Part shown: piece after piece, positions 24,956 through 33,345 of the stretch
Layout of the letters: the number at the start of each line of letters is the position of its first letter
Position numbering within the stretch: position 1 is the first letter of the stretch
Assembly (NCBI GenBank): GCA_020026415.1
Contig: JAHHQL010000003.1
Location: 99,910 to 163,909 of the forward strand
Direction: 5' to 3'
DNA length: 64,000 nt
DNA from: Alistipes sp.
GTDB taxonomy: Bacteria; Bacteroidota; Bacteroidia; Bacteroidales; Rikenellaceae
Translations under genes and position numbers: made by a program
Notes under the pieces: model-generated
Told to the model about the DNA's origin: nothing
Seen by the model: the letters and a program-made list of their open reading frames with translations, nothing else
Database searches by the model: none

Positions 24956-27010
24956 TCATTTTCTCCCTTTTCGGGCGATGCGTTTTGCGGCGGCGGCGCG
25001 TCCCGTCCGCAGGGGCGACGAGCCTTTGCGTACCGAGCGGGTGCCGGCGCGTTTCTTCTCGGCGCGTTTCGAGGAGGACTGACGCTCCCAGACCAGTTCG
25101 TCCTCGAACTTGCGGAAGGCATCCCAGTTGAATCCGCCCCGCGATTCGCCCTCTTCCTTCATAACCTCATCGAAATGAGGTTCGTCCGAAAGGCGGCGAG
25201 GCTGTTTCCGGCGCGGCTCGTCCTCGCGTTTGCGACAGGGTTCGTCGTTCCAGTCTTCGCGTTTTCGGCGGGGTTTTCCCTCAGCACGCCGATCGGACAT
25301 CGCGCGTTCCATAAACTCCATCGCTTCGTCCATCTGCGAGGCAACCTGCCGCATTTCAGCCTCGGAAGTCTCCTTACGGGGTGCTTTGCGCGGGGCTTTC
25401 CGATCGTTGTTTTCGGGGTCGGCCATGCGGGCGATCTTGCGGCCGCGCGCCTGACGGTTGATCTTGCCGATCACCTCCTCGGCATCGGCAAACGGGACAC
25501 TCACGAACGAGAACGTATCGCGCACGCAGAGGTCGTCGATATTCTTGTCGCGGAGGCCGCATTTGTGTTTCAAGAGATCGACAATCTTACGGGGCGAATA
25601 ACCGTCCTTCGTACCGATGGCGAGGAACAGACGCGCCTTACCCTTGCGATCGACCGAGAAGGAGCGGATTTCGGGATAGGAACTCTCGTCCAACTCCGAA
25701 CGGAACGCCAGACGGAGCAGGGCACTGAGTGCCTTTCGCGGATCGTGTTCGGCAAGGATTTCGTCCGCCATATCATCGTAGGCGGCGGGCATCTCCTCCT
25801 GCATGATCTCGCGCAGATCCTCGCTGATGCGGGCGCGTTTCATCGCCACAATATCCTGAGGCGAAGGAAGTTGTTCCTTACGCACATCGGCCTGAATATC
25901 GCGCATCATGCCGTTGAAACGGCGATACTCCGACGAGGAGATGAACGTGATGGCCGTACCCTCACGACCGGCACGACCCGTACGGCCGATGCGGTGGACA
26001 TAACTCTCGGTATCCTGCGGAAGGGCGTAGTTGATCACGTGCGACAGGTTGCTCACATCAATTCCGCGGGCAGCCACATCGGTCGCCACCAGTATGTTCA
26101 CCACCTTTTCGCGGAACTTGCGGAGGATCTTCTCGCGCATGGCCTGCGACACGTCGCCGTGGAGGCCTTCCGCCGAATAACCGCGCTGTGCCAGACGGGT
26201 AGCCAAGGCATCGCAATCAATCTTCGTGCGGCAGAACACGATGCCGTAGAAATCGGGTTCGACATCAATGATGCGGGTCAGCGCATCGAACTTGTCCGAC
26301 TCGCGCACCTCGAAGTAGATCTGGTTCGTCAGGTCGGCCGTCATGTTCTGCGACTCGACCCTCACCTGCTGCGTATCACGCATATACTGTTCGGCCAGAC
26401 GGACGATGCGTTCGGGCATGGTTGCCGAAAAGAGCAGCACGCGACGATCCCCGCCCGTATGCGACATGATCTCCTCGACATCCTCCACAAAACCCATGTT
26501 GAGCATCTCGTCGGCTTCGTCCAAGACCAAATATTTCACGTTGTCCAAGACCAGCGTACCGCGACGGATGTGATCCAGCACACGTCCCGGCGTGCCGACC
26601 ACGACATCCACACCGCGTTTCAAACGGCGCAACTGCTCCGAAATGGCGGCTCCTCCATAAATTGCCGTGATCGACAGGTGTTTGTCGGCGTTGAGCGACT
26701 GCAACTCCTCGGCAGCCTGCAACGCCAGTTCGCGCGTCGGCACGAGGACGATGGCCTGCACCGAACCCCGACCCGCCTCCAAGCGTTGGAGGACGGGCAG
26801 TCCGAATGCGGCGGTCTTGCCCGTACCTGTCTGCGATTGGGCGATAATGTCCGAAGTGCCTTCCAGCAGCAACGGGATGGTGAGTTTCTGGATGGCGGTG
26901 GGGGTTTCAAAACCCTTGGCACGGACGGCGGCGAGCATCTCGTCGGAGAGTCCCAGATCGGCAAATGTTACTTCGTTGATTTCGTTGGTCATTGATAGAC
27001 GTTTTTCCAT
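24956..27010 (-). CDS. DEAD-box ATP-dependent RNA helicase with DbpA-type RNA-binding domain
   Basis: 684 residues from ATG 27010; an ATG at 26992 (MTNEINEVTFADLGLSDEML) is an equally good start and gives 678. Q motif GFETPTAIQ, Walker A AQSQTGTGKT, PTRELA, DEAD box VLDEADEML, SAT, and HRIGRTGRAGREG. After the helicase core, about residues 470-545 form a DbpA/RRM-like fold (ARLFLAIGTKDGYSPRKIVD). The last 130 residues are very basic, rich in RK and RR. Family members remodel RNA in ribosome assembly, decay and cold adaptation. A TACCTTTG box at 27100-27093 (minus strand) lies about 80 bases upstream. Confidence 0.92.
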   Translation of the reverse strand: MEKRLSMTNEINEVTFADLGLSDEMLAAVRAKGFETPTAIQKLTIPLLLEGTSDIIAQSQTGTGKTAAFGLPVLQRLEAGRGSVQAIVLVPTRELALQAAEELQSLNADKHLSITAIYGGAAISEQLRRLKRGVDVVVGTPGRVLDHIRRGTLVLDNVKYLVLDEADEMLNMGFVEDVEEIMSHTGGDRRVLLFSATMPERIVRLAEQYMRDTQQVRVESQNMTADLTNQIYFEVRESDKFDALTRIIDVEPDFYGIVFCRTKIDCDALATRLAQRGYSAEGLHGDVSQAMREKILRKFREKVVNILVATDVAARGIDVSNLSHVINYALPQDTESYVHRIGRTGRAGREGTAITFISSSEYRRFNGMMRDIQADVRKEQLPSPQDIVAMKRARISEDLREIMQEEMPAAYDDMADEILAEHDPRKALSALLRLAFRSELDESSYPEIRSFSVDRKGKARLFLAIGTKDGYSPRKIVDLLKHKCGLRDKNIDDLCVRDTFSFVSVPFADAEEVIGKINRQARGRKIARMADPENNDRKAPRKAPRKETSEAEMRQVASQMDEAMEFMERAMSDRRAEGKPRRKREDWNDEPCRKREDEPRRKQPRRLSDEPHFDEVMKEEGESRGGFNWDAFRKFEDELVWERQSSSKRAEKKRAGTRSVRKGSSPLRTGRAAAAKRIARKGRK

Positions 27011-27092
27011 GGAGCCGACTTGATCGAACTTCGGCCTTCCGAAGAAAGCCGCCGGCTCCGCTTTATGCTTTTAAATAAAAAAAATTAAGTTG

Positions 27093-27141
27093 CAAAGGTA
27101 CGATAAAATATCTATTTTCATCGAAAAAATTACTATCTTCG
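27093..27141. promoter_or_regulatory. Divergent -7 elements between the helicase and response-regulator genes
   Basis: Minus strand TACCTTTG (27100-27093) for the helicase; plus strand TATCTTCG (27134-27141, one mismatch) for the response regulator. No clear -33 TTTG for either. Confidence 0.4.
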
Positions 27142-27187
27142 CGTGTAATTTGCATAATTTCAAGGATCAGACCACAAAAAACGACCT

Positions 27188-27859
27188 ATGAAACACCGCA
27201 TCCTATTAGTCGATGACGAACCGGACATACTCGAATTTATCCGTTACAACCTCACCCGCGAGGGTTATGAGGTCTATACGGCCGAAAACGGCAAGGTGGC
27301 ACTCGAAATCGCCCAAAAGCAGAAACCCCACCTGATTCTGCTTGACATGATGATGCCCGTCATGGACGGAATCCAGACGTGCCGCGCCATCCGCCAAAAC
27401 CCCGAACTGAAGGACACGATGGTCGTGTTCCTGTCGGCACTGGGCGAAGAGGAACAGCAACTCAAGGGTTTCGATGTCGGCGCGGACGACTACCTCACGA
27501 AACCCATCAGAATGAAACTGCTTGTGAGCCGCGTGCAGGCACTCTTGAAACGCATCGACCCCGACTCCGCCGAGACCTCCGCACCGAAATCGGCCGTCAT
27601 GATCGACACCGAAAGCCACACCGTCACCTGCAACGGCGAGCAGATCACCCTTCCCCGCAAGGAATTTGCCCTGTTGAATCTTTTGGCCTCGTCGGTCGGC
27701 AAACTCATCACGCGCGAAGAGATCTACGACAAGATCTGGGGCGAAAAAGTGGTGGTCGGCGACCGCACGATCGACGTCCACATCCGCAAATTGCGTCAAA
27801 AGATCGGCGAGGAACACATCGTCACGGTCAAGGGCGTCGGCTACCGATTCGAAGAATAA
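27188..27859 (+). CDS. OmpR/PhoB-family response regulator (orphan here)
   Basis: 223 residues. Receiver domain 1-120 with acidic pocket Asp9/Asp10, phospho-acceptor Asp53 in ILLDMMMP, and the conserved Lys in YLTKPIR. A winged-helix DNA-binding domain (about 130-222) carries GDRTIDVHIRKLRQKIG and ends VKGVGYRFEE. A sensor kinase normally phosphorylates Asp53, but no histidine kinase gene is adjacent on either side. It is a single gene, with divergent promoter elements toward the helicase gene. Targets are unknown. Confidence 0.92.
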   Translation: MKHRILLVDDEPDILEFIRYNLTREGYEVYTAENGKVALEIAQKQKPHLILLDMMMPVMDGIQTCRAIRQNPELKDTMVVFLSALGEEEQQLKGFDVGADDYLTKPIRMKLLVSRVQALLKRIDPDSAETSAPKSAVMIDTESHTVTCNGEQITLPRKEFALLNLLASSVGKLITREEIYDKIWGEKVVVGDRTIDVHIRKLRQKIGEEHIVTVKGVGYRFEE

Positions 27860-27976
27860 CCCCGGACACGGATCTAACCGCTATGACATAGACGGTTATG
27901 CCTTCAAACAAAAGCGAATCCTCGTCCGTGAGCGAATTTCACGGACAAAAAACGCGGAAATTATTCTTTTTTTACG

Positions 27977-27984
27977 TAATTTTG
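27977..27984 (+). promoter_or_regulatory. -7 promoter element for crcB-ackA
   Basis: TAATTTTG, 31 bases before the crcB start. No -33 TTTG and no fluoride-riboswitch sequence is recognisable upstream. Confidence 0.45.
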
Positions 27985-28015
27985 CGAAAATCTAAAAAAT
28001 TCATATCATAATCAA

Positions 28016-28399
28016 ATGATTCGTGATCTTTTGGCCGTCGGAATGGGAGGTGCGGCAGGCAGCATGTTGAGATATGCACTCTCGACACGGCTGATGAGCG
28101 GCTGGCTCGCATGGGGCTTTCCGCTGGGCACCTTTTCGGTAAACATCGCAGGCTCACTCCTGATCGGTGTTGTCCTTGCACTCACCCGCGGTGGCTCCTT
28201 CCTTCAGATGATGCTCATGGTGGGCTTCTGCGGAGGATTCACCACCTTCTCGACGTTTTCGGCCGATGTCGTGAAACTGCTCAAGGTCGGAGACTGGAGC
28301 GCAGCGGCACTCTACATCCTACTGAGTGTCGTGGTTTGCGCCCTCGCCACGCTCATCGGACTCTGGATCGGAACAACTATAACTAAACTAACAGCATAA
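28016..28399 (+). CDS. crcB: Fluoride exporter CrcB/Fluc
   Basis: 127 residues, four membrane helices. Conserved GGAAGSMLRY, the pore segment FSVNIAGSLLIG, and GFCGGFTTFSTFS with the phenylalanines that line the fluoride pathway. It works as an inverted-topology dimer that lets fluoride leave the cell. It ends five bases before ackA, so the two are certainly close enough for one transcript. Confidence 0.93.
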   Translation: MIRDLLAVGMGGAAGSMLRYALSTRLMSGWLAWGFPLGTFSVNIAGSLLIGVVLALTRGGSFLQMMLMVGFCGGFTTFSTFSADVVKLLKVGDWSAAALYILLSVVVCALATLIGLWIGTTITKLTA

Positions 28400-28404
28400 G
28401 AACT

Positions 28405-29613
28405 ATGGTAATTTTGGTACTCAACTGCGGCTCGTCATCCATCAAATATCAGGTGATCGACATGCAGGACGCATCGAGCAAACTGCTCGCAAAAGGTCTC
28501 GTCGAAAGAATCGGCCTGCCCGAAGGTGACTTGACCCACAAGCCTGTCGGCAAGGATAAGTTTGAATTGCACCAGCCCATTCCCGACCACACAACCGGCA
28601 TCAGCCTCGTAATGCAGGCTCTGATCAATCCCGAACACGGCGTGATCTCGTCACTCGACGAAGTGAAGGCCGTCGGTCACCGCGTGGCTCACGGTGGCGA
28701 ATTTTTCCCCAAAAGTTGCCTCGTCGATGAGGACGCCAAGCAGAAGATCGCTTCCCTGTTTGAGATCGCCCCGCTGCACAACCCCGCCAGCATGCAGGGT
28801 ATCGAGGCCATCGAAAAGGTATTGCCGGGTGTTCCCCAAGTGACCGTCTTCGATACTTCGTTCCACCAGACGATCCCCGCCAAGAACTATCTGTTCGCCA
28901 TCCCCACCGAGTACTACGACAAGTACCGCGTGCGTAAATACGGTTTCCACGGAACCAGCCACAAGTTCGTCGCCAACACAGGTGCCAAACTTGCCGGTAT
29001 CGACATCAACAACTCCAAGATCATCACCTGCCACATCGGTAACGGTGCCTCGATTACGGCCGTCGAGAACGGCAAATCGCTGGATACCTCGATGGGTTTC
29101 TCGCCGCTGGACGGTCTGGTGATGGGTACGCGTTCGGGTCTCATAGACGCCAGTGCCGTAACCTTCATCGGTGAAAAAGAACACATGACATGGAGCGACA
29201 TGAGCAACATGCTCAACAAGAAATCGGGCGTTCAGGGTCTGTCGGGCGTGTCGAGCGACATGCGTGACATCGAAGCCGCCTGCGAGGCCGGCAACGAAAA
29301 GGCCATCATCGCACGCGACATGTACTTCTCGCGCATCAAGAAATTCATCGGTCAGTATGCTGCCGAAATGGGCGGTGTCGATCTGATCGTCTTCACGGGC
29401 GGTGTCGGCGAGAACTCGGACGAGATGCGCGCTGCCGTTTGCCAGAACATGGAGTTCATGGGTCTGAAGTTCGACGAGGATGCCAACAAGGGTGCCCGCG
29501 GCGTGGACAAGATCCTCTCGACGGCCGATTCGAAGGTGAAGGTCGCCATGATCTCGACCAACGAGGAGTTGGTGATCGCAACCGACACCTACAACATCGT
29601 CAAGGCTTTGTAA
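28405..29613 (+). CDS. ackA: Acetate kinase
   Basis: 402 residues. Signature VLVLNCGSSSIKYQ at the N-terminus, GHRVAHGGE, the catalytic Arg region with FDTSFHQTIP, CHIGNGAS, and FTGGVGENS. It transfers phosphate from acetyl phosphate to ADP, giving acetate and ATP. It sits between crcB and a Ptb-type acyl-phosphate transferase rather than a classical Pta. Codon use favours GGT and similar codons, as in the oxidoreductase gene at 48918, which fits high expression. Confidence 0.97.
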   Translation: MVILVLNCGSSSIKYQVIDMQDASSKLLAKGLVERIGLPEGDLTHKPVGKDKFELHQPIPDHTTGISLVMQALINPEHGVISSLDEVKAVGHRVAHGGEFFPKSCLVDEDAKQKIASLFEIAPLHNPASMQGIEAIEKVLPGVPQVTVFDTSFHQTIPAKNYLFAIPTEYYDKYRVRKYGFHGTSHKFVANTGAKLAGIDINNSKIITCHIGNGASITAVENGKSLDTSMGFSPLDGLVMGTRSGLIDASAVTFIGEKEHMTWSDMSNMLNKKSGVQGLSGVSSDMRDIEAACEAGNEKAIIARDMYFSRIKKFIGQYAAEMGGVDLIVFTGGVGENSDEMRAAVCQNMEFMGLKFDEDANKGARGVDKILSTADSKVKVAMISTNEELVIATDTYNIVKAL

Positions 29614-29654
29614 TTCAGAAAAAGGTACAACAATTTAAAACTGTTAATAGCATC

Positions 29655-30560
29655 ATGATTCAGCATCTTAGTGAAATCGTCGATGAGGCGAGAAAAAAAG
29701 GCAAAAAACGTTTGGCCGTTGCCTACGGTCAGGACACACACACCATTCAGGCTGTTTACGAGGCCTACAAGGAGGGTTTGGTAGAGCCGACACTCTTCGG
29801 TGACAAGGAGGTGATCGAGGCTGCCTGCAAGGAACTCGGCATCGACATGTCGGTGTTCCAGATCGTGGACGAGAAAGTCGATACGAAGTGTGTTCAGAAG
29901 GCCGTTCAGGCTGTCGTTGCCGGTGAGGCCGACGTGCTGATGAAGGGTCTGGTTTCGACCGACAAGTACATGCGCGGCATCCTCAACAAGGAGGCCGGCC
30001 TGTTCCCCCCGAAGGGCGTTTTGAGCCACGTCTCGATCTCGGAGATGCCGATCTACAACAAGTTGATCATCATGTCGGACGTTGCCGTGATTCCTCTGCC
30101 CGACTTCAAGCAGAAGATCAAGATCATCGGCTACCTGAAGCAGACCGCAAACCTGCTGGGTATCGAGTGCCCGAAAATCGCCTGCATCGCTCCCTCGGAG
30201 CAGTTGCTCCCCTCGGTAATTTCTTCGACCGAAGGTGCTCTGCTGGCCAAGATGGGTGACCGCGGTCAGTTGGGTAAGGTTGTCGTTGACGGTCCTCTGT
30301 CGCTGGACGTGGCCCTCTTCAAGGAGGTTGCCGAGCACAAAAAGGTAAAGGGTTCGCTCGTCGCCGGTGATCCCGACTGTCTGCTCTTCCCGAACCTCGA
30401 ATCGGCCAACGTATTCTTCAAGTGCACCACCCACCTCTGCGGCGGTGAGTTGGCTGCCATGGTTATGGGTACGAAAGTCCCCTGCGTGCTGACTTCGCGC
30501 GGCGACTCGGCCAAGACGAAACTCTATTCGATCGCTCTGGCTTGTCTGGCTGCCAAATAA
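29655..30560 (+). CDS. ptb: Phosphate acyltransferase, phosphate butyryltransferase type
   Basis: 301 residues from the ATG at 29655 (MIQHLSEIVDEARKKGKKRL). An open frame upstream of it overlaps ackA and is not real. Length and sequence (DVLMKGLVSTDKYMRGILNK, PKGVLSHVSISEMP, KGSLVAGDPDCLLFPNLESA) match Ptb more than the ~330-residue Pta domain. The enzyme swaps CoA for phosphate on acetyl-, butyryl- or branched acyl-CoA. Placed between ackA (42 bases upstream) and buk, it may serve both kinases. Acyl preference cannot be read from sequence alone. Confidence 0.85.
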   Translation: MIQHLSEIVDEARKKGKKRLAVAYGQDTHTIQAVYEAYKEGLVEPTLFGDKEVIEAACKELGIDMSVFQIVDEKVDTKCVQKAVQAVVAGEADVLMKGLVSTDKYMRGILNKEAGLFPPKGVLSHVSISEMPIYNKLIIMSDVAVIPLPDFKQKIKIIGYLKQTANLLGIECPKIACIAPSEQLLPSVISSTEGALLAKMGDRGQLGKVVVDGPLSLDVALFKEVAEHKKVKGSLVAGDPDCLLFPNLESANVFFKCTTHLCGGELAAMVMGTKVPCVLTSRGDSAKTKLYSIALACLAAK

Positions 30561-30579
30561 TCAGCCCCAAGACACTCAA

Positions 30580-30613
30580 AAAAAGGCACATTCTTCCCGA
30601 ATGTGCCTTTTTT
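30580..30613. terminator. Terminator after ptb
   Basis: AAAAAAGGCACATTC-ttccc-GAATGTGCCTTTTTT, with A and T tails. Confidence 0.92.
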
Positions 30614-30680
30614 ATACCAATAAATCCTACATTTCCACATTTTCTTGTACTATAAGTCGAAAATAATGGGATTTTTTGCG

Positions 30681-30688
30681 TATTTTTG
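30681..30688 (+). promoter_or_regulatory. -7 promoter element for buk
   Basis: TATTTTTG, 47 bases before the ATG at 30736. Together with the terminator just upstream it implies that buk has its own transcript. No clear -33 box. Confidence 0.5.
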
Positions 30689-30735
30689 CAACGCTTTTTC
30701 CGGAAAGCACACCACCTAAAAAAGACATACGCATT

Positions 30736-31803
30736 ATGGGATATAAAGTACTGGCAATAAATCCGGGATCGACCACCACCAAACTGGCGATCTACGAAGA
30801 GCAGATTCCGATCATGGAACTGGTCATCCGCCACACGCACGAAGAGGTGACCCGTTTCCGGGATGTGGTCGATCAGTTGGACTGGCGTCACGATGTCATC
30901 CTCGACGCACTTCGGAAGGAGAATTTCGACCTCAAGACCCTTTCGGCCGTAATCGGTCGCGGAGGTCTGGTGCATCCGATACCGGGCGGCGTTTATGAGG
31001 TGAACGACAAAATGTGCGACGATCTGATGCACGCCGAGAAGAAACACGTCTGCAACATCGGGGCGATGCTGGCACGTAAAATCGCGGGCGACATCGGCGT
31101 CAAGGCTTATATCGCCGATCCTCCCGTGGTGGATGAGATGAGCGAGGAGGCTCATTTCACGGGACTGCCCGAATGCCGTCGCCGTTCTATATTCCACGCC
31201 TTAAACCACCGCGCCACGGCACGCCTCCATTGTCAGAAGACGGGCGTCCGCTACGAAGATGTCAATCTGATCGTCGTCCACATGGGCGGCGGAATCTCGG
31301 TGGCAGCCCACTCCCACGGACTGATCCTCGATGTGAATAACGCTCTCGACGGGGACGGCCCCATGGCTCTGGATCGTGCGGGTTCAATTCCTTCGAGCGA
31401 ACTGATCCGCGTCTGCTACTCAGGCAAATATACCGAGAAAGAAATGATCCAGCGCATTTCGACCCACGGCGGTCTTGCGGCCTACCTCGGCACGACTTCC
31501 GTGCAGGAGATCGAGGAGCGCATCGACAATGGCGACACAAAAGCCGAGACGATACTCCGCGCCATGTGCTACACCATCGCCAAGCAGATCTGCGCCACGA
31601 CCGTGGCCACATCGGGCAAGGTCGATGCCATCGTCCTGACAGGCGGCATTGCCCACTCGAAGCGTGTGGTGGATTACATCCGCGAGCGTTGCGGGTTCAT
31701 CGCTCCGATCCATGTCTATCCGGGCGAAAACGAATTGCGCTCACTGGCTTTCAATGCCATGATGGTACTCAACCACCAACTCGAAGCCAAGATCTACGAA
31801 TAA
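30736..31803 (+). CDS. buk: Butyrate kinase
   Basis: 355 residues from the ATG at 30736 (MGYKVLAINPGSTTTKLAIY), the standard length. ASKHA-fold landmarks: NPGSTTTK phosphate loop, GRGGLVHPIPGGVYEVN, VVHMGGGISVAAHSHGLILD, GPMALDRAGSIPS, VLTGGIAHSKRV. It forms butyrate (or branched acids) and ATP from the acyl phosphate made by Ptb. Downstream a bidirectional terminator separates it from the convergent flippase gene. Whether butyrate is truly made depends on butyryl-CoA genes not in the window. Confidence 0.95.
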   Translation: MGYKVLAINPGSTTTKLAIYEEQIPIMELVIRHTHEEVTRFRDVVDQLDWRHDVILDALRKENFDLKTLSAVIGRGGLVHPIPGGVYEVNDKMCDDLMHAEKKHVCNIGAMLARKIAGDIGVKAYIADPPVVDEMSEEAHFTGLPECRRRSIFHALNHRATARLHCQKTGVRYEDVNLIVVHMGGGISVAAHSHGLILDVNNALDGDGPMALDRAGSIPSSELIRVCYSGKYTEKEMIQRISTHGGLAAYLGTTSVQEIEERIDNGDTKAETILRAMCYTIAKQICATTVATSGKVDAIVLTGGIAHSKRVVDYIRERCGFIAPIHVYPGENELRSLAFNAMMVLNHQLEAKIYE

Positions 31804-31818
31804 ACCCCACCTTACAAT

Positions 31819-31860
31819 AAAAAAAGCCTTTGACCCACTCGGGATCAAAGGCTTTTTTAT
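31819..31860. terminator. Bidirectional terminator between buk and the flippase gene
   Basis: AAAAAAGCCTTTGA..actc..TCAAAGGCTTTTTT between two convergent genes. Confidence 0.92.
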
Positions 31861-31875
31861 TTTATCTGAAATCGC

Positions 31876-33342
31876 TTATTTGTGCAACTGACGCTCCATC
31901 AGCGTCCAAACTTCGCGGAAGGCCTCCATACGGAACAGGGAGGCCACGACCACATAGATCACCGCACCCGCCGAAACCTCCGCTACAAGTTTTGCCATCG
32001 GTGCAGCCTCCATCTCTGCACCGATCAGCCGCACGCCTGCATACATCACCCCCGACACCAGAAGGATCGGAAGAATCGTCCGTCCCCACTCACGCAGCGA
32101 AAGCGCGACGTAGCGTTGTGCAGCGAACCAGTTCACCGCCATTTCGCAGAACGCAATGGCAACCAGCCCCCACACCACCGCTTCGACCGACCACGGGATC
32201 GTGATGCAGAAAATCACGGTCATCAGCACCTTCTTGAGAATCTCGATGCGGATCAGAAGACCTCCCCCGCTCTTGACCTTCAAGACGTTGAAGGCGATCA
32301 TGCCGATCGGGTAAAAGATACCCGCCAAGGCAGCCACTTCCAAGTAAGGCACCGTCGGCATCCACTCCTCGCCCAAAATCGCCGCGAACAGATCATGCGC
32401 CACGGCCGACAATCCGAGCATCACGGGACAGAGTACAAAGGTCGTGATCATAACCACCTGACGATAGCCTTCCGAAAAGCGCATCTTGTCGTCGGCAATC
32501 TTCGACAAGGCAGGGAACGTGACGCCCTGCACCGCCTGCACCGCCGAAGTGACGGGCTGATCTTTCAACTTGACCGCCTGATCGAATGCGCCCAACGTAT
32601 CGGCCGCATACAAACGTCCCAAGAAGAATTGCGGGATCTTATTATAAAAGGTGGTGATCAGTTCGGTCATCATCAGTGAAAAACTATACGATGCCATCCC
32701 CCGCAACGAACCAAAATCGCTTCGACCCCGCGGACTCCACGCTCCGTATCCCCACAACAAGGCCGTACGGATCACATAGAAGACGAGCCGTTGGAGGACA
32801 ATACTCCATACGCCGAATCCGCTCCATGCCAAGCCGATCGCCACAATACCGCTTACAAGCGACGCGAAGAACGTGATCTTGGAGATAAGCGCGAATCGGA
32901 AGGCACGCACCAACAGCGTATTCTGCACCGTACACAACGCATTGGCAGGCAGAATCAGAAAGAACACGGGCGCGAGTTCCTTCAGTTCGGGCATATTGTA
33001 ATAACGTGCCGCCACGGGCGAAATCCCCACAAAAAGCAGGTACAGAATGGTCGCAACCGACACATTGAACAGAAACACCGCCTTGAAATCGCCCTGCGAA
33101 GGGTCTTTTCGTCGGATCAGTGTCTGCGAAAAGCCGCTGTCGGCCAGCACGATCGCCACCGCCGACACGGCGGTCAGAAGAGCCATGATGCCCAGATCTT
33201 CCCTTCGGAGCAGACTGAGGATCGTCAGACTGACGACAATCTGCAACAGGGTCGAACCGACCTTTTCGGCCATCGACCATGCCACTCCTCCGACCACCCG
33301 TTGGCGAAGATCCGCACGGGGTTGTTTTGGCTCGTCCAGCAT
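31876..33342 (-). CDS. Polysaccharide flippase, MOP superfamily (Wzx/TuaB type)
   Basis: 488 residues, about 12-14 hydrophobic segments. The start RQRVVGGVAWSMAEKVGSTL and FGVWSIVLQRLVFYVIRTAL are typical of WzxC/TuaB-like lipopolysaccharide or O-antigen flippases. It would move lipid-linked saccharides across the inner membrane. It starts three bases after pyk, as last gene of aroQ-pyk-flippase, with no glycosyltransferases nearby, so its substrate is unknown. Confidence 0.85.
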   Translation of the reverse strand: MLDEPKQPRADLRQRVVGGVAWSMAEKVGSTLLQIVVSLTILSLLRREDLGIMALLTAVSAVAIVLADSGFSQTLIRRKDPSQGDFKAVFLFNVSVATILYLLFVGISPVAARYYNMPELKELAPVFFLILPANALCTVQNTLLVRAFRFALISKITFFASLVSGIVAIGLAWSGFGVWSIVLQRLVFYVIRTALLWGYGAWSPRGRSDFGSLRGMASYSFSLMMTELITTFYNKIPQFFLGRLYAADTLGAFDQAVKLKDQPVTSAVQAVQGVTFPALSKIADDKMRFSEGYRQVVMITTFVLCPVMLGLSAVAHDLFAAILGEEWMPTVPYLEVAALAGIFYPIGMIAFNVLKVKSGGGLLIRIEILKKVLMTVIFCITIPWSVEAVVWGLVAIAFCEMAVNWFAAQRYVALSLREWGRTILPILLVSGVMYAGVRLIGAEMEAAPMAKLVAEVSAGAVIYVVVASLFRMEAFREVWTLMERQLHK

Positions 33343-33345
33343 CGT

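Noticed and set aside
27860..28015. Possible fluoride riboswitch upstream of crcB
   Set aside because: Two short inverted repeats occur (near 27874-27897 and 27923-27945), but the conserved fluoride-aptamer sequence is not recognisable.
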